Assembly: GCF_009905605.1 (NCBI RefSeq)
Contig: NZ_JAAAKZ010000002.1
Coordinates: 1 to 64,000 of the forward strand
Length of the DNA stretch: 64,000 nt
DNA from: Runella sp. CRIBMP
Lineage (GTDB): Bacteria > Bacteroidota > Bacteroidia > Cytophagales > Spirosomataceae
Direction: 5' to 3'
The notes beneath the pieces were generated by a model. The model worked only from the letters and a program-made list of their open reading frames with translations, was not told where the DNA came from and made no database searches. The position numbers and the translations under genes are program-made. This document shows, one piece after another, positions 58,206-64,000 of this stretch (positions are counted from its first letter, which is position 1; each line of letters starts with the position of its first letter).

Positions 58206-59462
58206 ATGATTTTTTTAAAAACATCAATAACAGTACAGAGCAACTTGAAAGCCCTAACGTATATAGTAAGTATTTGTCTGGCAATATGGCTGGGCGGGTG
58301 CAGCAGCGACGAACGTCAGAGCACCCGTATTCCTCCGCTCCCCTCCGACGATGCTCTTAAACGGGCGGAAGTCGGCGTTGAGTACCTGAGTGCCATCATT
58401 CGGCGTAGTCCGCGTAACGCTTTAAATTACCACAAAAGAGCCGAGTTGTATATCGTCCTTAAGGATTTCCCTGCGGCTTTGACGGACATAAATGACGCCC
58501 TTGAAATCAGCCCCAGTAATGGGCTTTTTCTGCTGACTAAAGCTCGAATTTTGCGGCAGATTAAGCGTTATGATGAAGCGCTGGCGGCGGCACGGCAGGC
58601 AGAAGTGTTGCAACAAGATACGCCCGAGTTGTATATTTTACTGGGAGATTTGACCCAACAAAAAAAGCAATACCGTCAGGCAAAGTTGTATTTATCGAAA
58701 GCCTTGCAAATGGCTCCTTACGAAGGCGAAGCCTATTTTTATAATGGACTTTTGGATGCTCGTCAGGGAGATACCCTGTCGGGGATTGCGCTGATGCAGC
58801 GGGCAGTGGAATTAAAACCGCGCTTTGTGCCTGCATATGTGGAGCTGACCAACATCCATACCCGTTTGCACGATTATATTCAGGCAAAAGACATTAACGA
58901 CCAGGGCTTGCGTTATTTTCCCAAAGAGTCGATGCTTTATTATTCGCGCGGGGTAATGTACCACAGTCAAAAACGGCTAGACAGCGCGCTGATTGCGTAT
59001 CGGGCGGCTATTAAATTTGACTCGACCAATTACGCGGCTGATTTTCAGGCAGGTACTATTTATTTAAAGTGGAACAGTTTACCTTTGGCCATTAAAAGCT
59101 TTGAGAAAGTTTTGCGCTATAACCCCAAATATCCGCAGATTAATTTTTTGCTGGGAAGTGCTTACGACAAACATGGGAACATCGAAGGGGCCATTGAACA
59201 ATATTCGCGGGCTACGCAGATAGATGCGGCTGATTGGCGTTCGCGCGGGCGTCTTTACCGGGCGCAACAGCGAAAATATTACCTTGACACCTACGGTACC
59301 CTACCGCCGGCTTCTCCCGAAATAGCTTCTGATGCTGATAATGAGAAGGATGTTTCTCCAATTGCTCCCGACCGTGAAAGGGTTCAGGTCAATATTCTAA
59401 CTCCTCGACTTGAATTGAAAACGAAAAGTGATACCGTTCGAAGCTTGAAAATCAGGCAATAG
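58206..59462 (+). CDS. TPR-repeat lipoprotein
   Basis: A 418-residue lipoprotein with signal MIFLKTSITVQSNLKALTYI ending in lipobox LGGC (Cys 32). About eight tetratricopeptide repeats run from residue 55 to 345, with repeats such as FPAALTDINDALEISPSN and YRQAKLYLSKALQMAPYE. The C-terminal 60 residues are disordered and acidic. TPR lipoproteins act as scaffolds; several are part of gliding and type IX secretion machinery in this phylum, but I cannot assign this one. Confidence 0.8.
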   Translation: MIFLKTSITVQSNLKALTYIVSICLAIWLGGCSSDERQSTRIPPLPSDDALKRAEVGVEYLSAIIRRSPRNALNYHKRAELYIVLKDFPAALTDINDALEISPSNGLFLLTKARILRQIKRYDEALAAARQAEVLQQDTPELYILLGDLTQQKKQYRQAKLYLSKALQMAPYEGEAYFYNGLLDARQGDTLSGIALMQRAVELKPRFVPAYVELTNIHTRLHDYIQAKDINDQGLRYFPKESMLYYSRGVMYHSQKRLDSALIAYRAAIKFDSTNYAADFQAGTIYLKWNSLPLAIKSFEKVLRYNPKYPQINFLLGSAYDKHGNIEGAIEQYSRATQIDAADWRSRGRLYRAQQRKYYLDTYGTLPPASPEIASDADNEKDVSPIAPDRERVQVNILTPRLELKTKSDTVRSLKIRQ

Positions 59463-59570
59463 TTGGCAGTAACGTTTAAAACAACCATTTTTGCAGAAAA
59501 TTTATCAACGATTCATGCTAGTTTGTAATAGCAGATGTTGATGAAGCGTGACTAAACATAACTAATTAAC

Positions 59571-61523
59571 ATGAGTAACATTAAAATCACCCTACCTGAT
59601 GGCAGTGTGCGCGAGTACCCTCAAGGCTCGTCAAGTATGGACATTGCGCTGAGTATCAGCGAAGGACTAGCGCGAAATGTATTGGCGGCTAAAGTCAATG
59701 GACAGGTGTGGGATGCCACCCGACCCATTGATACGGATGCCAACCTTCAACTCTTGACTTGGAACGATACCGATGGAAAAGCTACTTTTTGGCATTCCTC
59801 CGCGCACTTATTGGCCGAAGCCATTGAAGCGTTGTACCCTGGTACAAAATTTGGCATCGGACCTGCCATCGAGACAGGTTTTTATTACGATATTGATTTG
59901 GGTGGTAAGCCTTTTTCGCAGGAAGATTTTAAAAAAGTAGAAGATAAAATGCTTGAGCTTGCGCGACAGAAGAGCGAGTACAAGCGAACGTCGGTGAGTA
60001 AAGCCGATGCCATTGAATATTTTACCCAAAAAGCGGATGAATACAAGCTTGAACTGATTGATGGACTAGAAGATGGTCAAATTACGTTTTATTCGCAGGG
60101 TAATTTTACGGACTTATGCCGAGGGCCGCACATCCCCAATACAGGATTTATTAAGGCCATCAAAATTATGAATGTGGCAGGAGCCTACTGGCGCGGTGAC
60201 GAAAAACGCCCCATGCTCACGCGGGTATATGCCGTGACGTTTCCAAAACAGAAAGAACTGGACGACTATTTGCACGTACTGGAAGAAGCAAAACGTCGCG
60301 ACCACCGCAAGCTCGGCAAAGAACTGGAATTGTTTACTTTTTCTGAAAAAGTAGGCGCTGGTTTGCCGCTTTGGCTGCCAAAAGGCGCTTTGTTGCGCGA
60401 ACGCCTCGAAAGCTTTTTGCGCAGGGCGCAGGTGCGCGCGGGGTATTCACCCGTAGTGACGCCCCACATCGGTAGCAAACAATTGTACGTAACCTCAGGA
60501 CACTGGGAAAAATACGGTAAAGATTCCTTCCAGCCGATTCATACCCCCGAAGAAGGGGAGGAGTTTATGCTTAAACCCATGAATTGCCCTCATCACTGCG
60601 AAATCTACAAAGCACGTCCACGGTCGTATCGTGAATTGCCGTTGCGTTTGGCCGAATTTGGCACCGTGTACCGTTACGAACAAAGCGGAGAGCTTCATGG
60701 GCTGACCCGGGTACGTGGTTTTACGCAGGACGACGCCCACATTTTCTGCCGTAACGACCAAGTGAAAGACGAATTCAAACGCGTTATTGATTTAGTTCAG
60801 TATGTGTTTCGGTCGTTGGGATTTGAGAATTACAGTGCGCAAATATCGCTCCGTGACCCCGCAAAACCCGAGAAATATTTCGGAACAGACGAAGACTGGA
60901 ACCGCGCCGAATCGGCGATTATTGAAGCCTCGGCCGAAAAGGGGTTAAATACCGTTACCGAACTAGGAGAAGCCGCCTTTTATGGCCCCAAACTCGATTT
61001 TATGGTTCGGGATGCCTTGGGCCGTAAGTGGCAATTGGGTACGATTCAGGTGGATTACCAACTGCCGCAACGCTTTGACCTTGAATACATGGGTAGCGAT
61101 GGTACCAAACACCGCCCCGTGATGATTCACCGCGCGCCGTTTGGTTCATTGGAGCGCTTCATTGCGATATTGATTGAGAACACCGCGGGTAATTTCCCCT
61201 TGTGGCTTTCGCCCGACCAAATTGCGGTATTGCCAATCTCCGAAAAGTATATGGATTACGCCAATGACATATTTCTTCAATTGCAGGAAGCCGACGTACG
61301 CGGGTATGTTGACCACCGTGACGAAAAAATTGGCCGTAAAATCCGCGATGCGGAAGTTCATAAATTGCCTTACATGTTGATTGTGGGCGACAAAGAACAG
61401 GCCGAAGGAACCATCTCTGTACGTCGCAAAGGCCATCCTGATATGGGCTCCATGAAGTTGGAAGACTTTGTGACCTATTTCAAAACCGAAATACAGAGCG
61501 GTATTGCCACGTTTGGCGCTTGA
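59571..61523 (+). CDS. thrS: Threonyl-tRNA synthetase
   Basis: A 650-residue class II synthetase that charges tRNA-Thr. It has the N-terminal TGS domain ([16 protein letters not shown]), an editing domain with the [10 protein letters not shown] motif, the catalytic core with [11 protein letters not shown] (zinc ligand Cys) and the class II motif 2 ([20 protein letters not shown]), and a C-terminal anticodon-binding domain. The usual downstream infC-rpmI-rplT genes are absent, and a terminator follows. The 108-bp upstream spacer shows no obvious leader peptide. Confidence 0.97.
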   Translation: MSNIKITLPDGSVREYPQGSSSMDIALSISEGLARNVLAAKVNGQVWDATRPIDTDANLQLLTWNDTDGKATFWHSSAHLLAEAIEALYPGTKFGIGPAIETGFYYDIDLGGKPFSQEDFKKVEDKMLELARQKSEYKRTSVSKADAIEYFTQKADEYKLELIDGLEDGQITFYSQGNFTDLCRGPHIPNTGFIKAIKIMNVAGAYWRGDEKRPMLTRVYAVTFPKQKELDDYLHVLEEAKRRDHRKLGKELELFTFSEKVGAGLPLWLPKGALLRERLESFLRRAQVRAGYSPVVTPHIGSKQLYVTSGHWEKYGKDSFQPIHTPEEGEEFMLKPMNCPHHCEIYKARPRSYRELPLRLAEFGTVYRYEQSGELHGLTRVRGFTQDDAHIFCRNDQVKDEFKRVIDLVQYVFRSLGFENYSAQISLRDPAKPEKYFGTDEDWNRAESAIIEASAEKGLNTVTELGEAAFYGPKLDFMVRDALGRKWQLGTIQVDYQLPQRFDLEYMGSDGTKHRPVMIHRAPFGSLERFIAILIENTAGNFPLWLSPDQIAVLPISEKYMDYANDIFLQLQEADVRGYVDHRDEKIGRKIRDAEVHKLPYMLIVGDKEQAEGTISVRRKGHPDMGSMKLEDFVTYFKTEIQSGIATFGA

Positions 61524-61550
61524 TTTTGTTTCAAATAGTACATTAACCGT

Positions 61551-61592
61551 AACAAACAATCCCGCGCTGTACAGTGCGGGATTGTTTGTTAA
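61551..61592 (+). terminator. Terminator after thrS
   Basis: AACAAACAATCCCGC (61551-61565) pairs perfectly with GCGGGATTGTTTGTT (61576-61590); the loop contains the palindrome CTGTACAG. A T-rich arm ends it. Confidence 0.8.
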
Positions 61593-61599
61593 ATATAGC

Positions 61600-61639
61600 T
61601 TTCCAAACTGGTTTTTATGTCAAAAAACCAGTTTGGAAA
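61600..61639. repeat. 17-bp perfect inverted repeat between thrS and aroB
   Basis: TTTCCAAACTGGTTTTT (61600-61616) and AAAAACCAGTTTGGAAA (61623-61639) are perfect inverted copies with a 6-base loop. No T-run follows on either strand, so it is not a standard terminator; it may be a dispersed repeat or a leader structure. Confidence 0.65.
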
Positions 61640-61682
61640 AACCTCAAAGAATATCCTAAGCACGTTTTTACCGTAAAAGTTT

Positions 61683-61690
61683 TACATTTG
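61683..61690 (+). promoter_or_regulatory. Candidate -7 element for aroB
   Basis: TACATTTG matches TAnnTTTG 24 bp upstream of aroB. No TTG box is at the standard distance. Confidence 0.45.
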
Positions 61691-61713
61691 AATTTCTAAT
61701 TTAACACGCACGT

Positions 61714-62742
61714 ATGTCTGTAACCATCGCTCCAATTCAGGAAGGGCTCGCGGCTTTTTTAGCGACCAAAGAGTATTCGAAATATGTGGTCATTGCCGAT
61801 GTCAACACCCGTAAACACTGTTATCCTCGCCTAAAACCGTATTTGCCAAAGCACCATCTCATCGTTGTTCCAGCGGGTGAACAACATAAAAACCTAACCA
61901 CCTGCGAACAAATATGGAGTGAGATGACGCGCTTGGAACTTGACCGACACGCGGTCGTTTTTAATCTCGGTGGCGGCGTAATCGGTGACATGGGCGGGTT
62001 TTGTGCGGCTACCTATAAACGGGGAATTGATTTTGTGCAGATTCCTACCACCCTGCTTTCTCAGGTGGATGCCAGTGTTGGCGGGAAGCTAGGAATAGAC
62101 TTTCAGGGATTTAAAAACCACTTGGGCGTTTTTACCCAACCAAAAAATGTTTTAATCGACGCATCCTTTTTGCAATCCTTATCGTATATCGAACTAAGGT
62201 CTGGATTTGCCGAGATTGTGAAGCACTGTTTGATTGCCGATGCGGCTAAGTGGGAAGAAATTCGCAAAAAAGATTTTGAGGAACAGAGTTGGCCCGACCT
62301 GATTGCGCATTCTGTAGAAATCAAGAAAAAAGTGGTGGCCGAAGATCCAACGGAGAAAGGCTTACGCAAGATTTTGAATTTTGGTCATACCATTGGGCAC
62401 GCGGTAGAAACTTATTTTCTCAACAAGCCCCCCAAAGAACGTCTACTGCACGGAGAAGCTATTGCGGCGGGTATGGTAATGGAGGCTTACGTGGCGTACC
62501 GAAAAAAAATGATTGATTTACAAACATTAGAACAGATTGAGGAGTTTATATTCTCGGTATACGGCAAAGTAGCGTTGCAAATGTCGGATGTGGCTACGGT
62601 GATTCAGTTGGCGCAGCAGGATAAAAAGAACAAAGGTGGGGAGCTGCGTTTTTCATTGTTGACTGGTGTGGGGAGTTGTGGGTTTGATATTAAAGTAACA
62701 CCTAGTGAAATTCAGCAGGCCATCGCGTATTACGTAGGATAA
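61714..62742 (+). CDS. aroB: 3-dehydroquinate synthase
   Basis: A 342-residue enzyme that cyclises DAHP to 3-dehydroquinate in the shikimate pathway. The NAD-binding FNLGGGVIGDMGGF and substrate PTTLLSQVDASVGGK motifs, and the metal-ligand LNFGHTIGHAVET and HGEAIAAG segments, are intact. The length fits. No other aro gene is nearby. It follows thrS and a large hairpin. Confidence 0.95.
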   Translation: MSVTIAPIQEGLAAFLATKEYSKYVVIADVNTRKHCYPRLKPYLPKHHLIVVPAGEQHKNLTTCEQIWSEMTRLELDRHAVVFNLGGGVIGDMGGFCAATYKRGIDFVQIPTTLLSQVDASVGGKLGIDFQGFKNHLGVFTQPKNVLIDASFLQSLSYIELRSGFAEIVKHCLIADAAKWEEIRKKDFEEQSWPDLIAHSVEIKKKVVAEDPTEKGLRKILNFGHTIGHAVETYFLNKPPKERLLHGEAIAAGMVMEAYVAYRKKMIDLQTLEQIEEFIFSVYGKVALQMSDVATVIQLAQQDKKNKGGELRFSLLTGVGSCGFDIKVTPSEIQQAIAYYVG

Positions 62743-62843
62743 TTTATAATTGCTAAGATTTACAATAAATAATTTGCTTTTGTAGAAAATTTCGTATTTT
62801 TATCCAAACAAAAATGGTATAACACCAAACTCTAACATCCATC

Positions 62844-63413
62844 ATGAAGCTTGCTAAACTTTTACCTTTTGTGTGCGTCGTTGTGTGGGCGGCGGGTTGC
62901 AATACCAATCGTCGAATTTTTGTGGAGCACGATTACAGTTATGAAACTAACTTTAAAGCCTACAGCACATACGCCTTTTTGGAATGTGAACGTGATACGG
63001 GTAACGTATGTACTGAAGTATACAATGCCATCCACCGACAAATGCAGGCACGCGGTTATCGCCTCAGCACAAGCAAGCCCACGCTTCTGGTAAACTACGG
63101 AATTTTCTACGACAACTTACGCTATCAGGGATACATGCAGCCCGTTATCAAAAACTGGGTTGATACAGAAGATGATTCTTTTAAATACGAGCCGATTCGC
63201 TACTCATTAGACAAAGGGACGATTATTATTTCTCTGATAGACGCCGACACCGATCAGGTGGTTTGGAGAGGTTATGCCGCGGGTATTTTCAAAAACCCCA
63301 ATGCTGCCAACAGCTACTACCGAAACGTAGTTCGGTCTATTTTTGATCAATATCCCCTCTTTGCTTCTGGCTATGACCCCCGTGGTGGTGGCCCTCAAGA
63401 AAGCGGAAGATAA
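62844..63413 (+). CDS. DUF4136 lipoprotein
   Basis: A 189-residue lipoprotein. The signal ends with lipobox VWAAGC (Cys 19). The DUF4136 core has the DYSYETNFKAYSTYAFLE start and the RQMQARGYRLSTSKPTLLVN segment, then GTIIISLIDADTDQVVWRGY. Members are common in Bacteroidota and Proteobacteria and have no known function. The end shows a Tyr-rich region then GGGPQESG. It is convergent with the GroES-family gene through a strong terminator. Confidence 0.88.
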   Translation: MKLAKLLPFVCVVVWAAGCNTNRRIFVEHDYSYETNFKAYSTYAFLECERDTGNVCTEVYNAIHRQMQARGYRLSTSKPTLLVNYGIFYDNLRYQGYMQPVIKNWVDTEDDSFKYEPIRYSLDKGTIIISLIDADTDQVVWRGYAAGIFKNPNAANSYYRNVVRSIFDQYPLFASGYDPRGGGPQESGR

Positions 63414-63443
63414 AAATTACATCCCCATATTCATCAAAATAGT

Positions 63444-63489
63444 AATTCCCTGCGTTGATTTTATCAAAATCAACGCAGGGAATTTTTTT
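63444..63489. terminator. Bidirectional terminator between DUF4136 and GroES-family genes
   Basis: AATTCCCTGCGTTGATTTT (63444-63462) pairs perfectly with 63466-63484 around a short loop, with T-runs on both strands. Confidence 0.9.
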
Positions 63490-63500
63490 GTTGCCCCATT

Positions 63501-63881
63501 CTAATTGAACAAATCTTCGATGCGTTCGAGCATCAGGATGGCTGATTGAGGAACGATGACGTATTTCTCGTCTCCGTACATGACGTCGATGGCGTTGCGT
63601 TGCAGATATATGGCCACATCGCCTTCCTGCGCTTGCAGCGGCATGTATTTTACCTTTTCCTCAGTTTCTTTCCAAGGCTCGTCTTCGGTAGGGGCAGGAA
63701 TCGGAAATCCAGGCCCTACTTTAATGACATACCCGGTCTGTACTTGTTCTTTTTCGGTAACGGTAGGAGGGAGATACAACCCCGTTGGCGTTTGGTCTAC
63801 GGGATTTTTGGGTTTAATCAGAACGCGGTCGCCTACCACGATGAGGCGTTTAAGCTTATTGTCTGAGGTTACTTCTAACAT
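63501..63881 (-). CDS. GroES-family co-chaperonin-like protein
   Basis: A 126-residue protein longer than classical GroES (about 97). It has the GroES start IVVGDRVLIKPKNPVDQTPT and the end KYVIVPQSAILMLE, with an insertion (PIPAPTEDEPWKETEEKVKY) in place of the usual mobile loop's neighbourhood. It likely caps a chaperonin ring or is a specialised paralogue. No groEL gene is adjacent in the window. The start is the ATG at 63881. Confidence 0.85.
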   Translation of the reverse strand: MLEVTSDNKLKRLIVVGDRVLIKPKNPVDQTPTGLYLPPTVTEKEQVQTGYVIKVGPGFPIPAPTEDEPWKETEEKVKYMPLQAQEGDVAIYLQRNAIDVMYGDEKYVIVPQSAILMLERIEDLFN

Positions 63882-64000
63882 GTTTTAAATGATTACTGAT
63901 GATAAACCTTAGGGTTCGCCATCCTTTAACGCAAACTTTTGAAAAAAAGTTGAGCAATTAAAGAATCACTTTGCGACGGAAGGGGGGCAGACTAAGTACG

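Noticed and set aside
1-64000. CRISPR arrays, rRNA genes and insertion sequences
   Set aside because: No regularly spaced direct repeats, no rRNA-like stretches and no transposase gene or matched terminal repeats were seen on either strand.

Overview
The window looks like chromosomal DNA of a Bacteroidota member, most likely a gliding-type Cytophagales (Runella/Dyadobacter/Spirosoma-like). The support is a gldC gene, a short primary sigma factor without region 1.1, several TAnnTTTG promoter elements, few Shine-Dalgarno sites, many Bacteroidota-typical families (START-like protein, LptF/G permease, DUF983, GH92, LytS/LytTR pair) and moderate GC. No database search was possible, so names come from recognised motifs and family resemblance.

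Layout. Positions 1-2.9 kb hold the right end of an integrated phage-like island: a winged-helix protein, an unknown protein, a cascade of tiny overlapping genes and a P27-type small terminase. It abuts a tRNA with CAU anticodon on its 3' side. Positions 3.2-9.0 kb hold conserved housekeeping genes (START-like protein, LptF/G permease, rpsO, pnp, rpoD). Positions 8.95-10.73 kb are an AT-rich insertion (XRE regulator, lipoprotein with an apparent one-base frameshift, PLDc_N-type peptide) bracketed by two copies of the last 50 bp of rpoD that differ only at synonymous sites. Positions 10.8-31.7 kb mix metabolic, envelope and regulatory genes (AAA/DUF4143 ATPase, GH113-like and M15-like lipoproteins, argC, gldC, di-haem cytochrome, FtsX-type permease, ATP-grasp, PatB-type lyase, oxyR, LytS/LytTR, GH92, VOC, AraC, rluD-type synthase). 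Positions 31.9-41.1 kb hold infC, an EamA permease, a sugar-oxidation-type group (Gfo/Idh, SMP-30-like, DUF1080), a DEAD-box helicase with a structured leader, a Fur-family gene, mog and an AGE-type epimerase.

Positions 41.2-49.8 kb are the most accessory-looking stretch: a 688-aa protein resembling the N-terminal part of VioB, an unknown protein, an orphan 7TM histidine kinase, then a 92-aa peptide, a papain-like protease and an unknown protein facing an HTTM (SdpB-like) membrane protein with a small SdpA-like partner. Positions 50-64 kb hold a cold-shock protein, ApbE, serine acetyltransferase, TetR, peroxiredoxin, ROK kinase, EVE protein, a methyltransferase, a TPR lipoprotein, thrS, aroB, a DUF4136 lipoprotein and a GroES-family gene.

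The strongest regulatory discovery is in the leader of the serine acetyltransferase gene (about 51.56-51.68 kb). It has a 15-codon open frame with four consecutive Cys codons, a downstream intrinsic terminator and a competing 8-bp antiterminator pairing. This is a complete architecture for ribosome-mediated, cysteine-responsive attenuation of cysteine synthesis.
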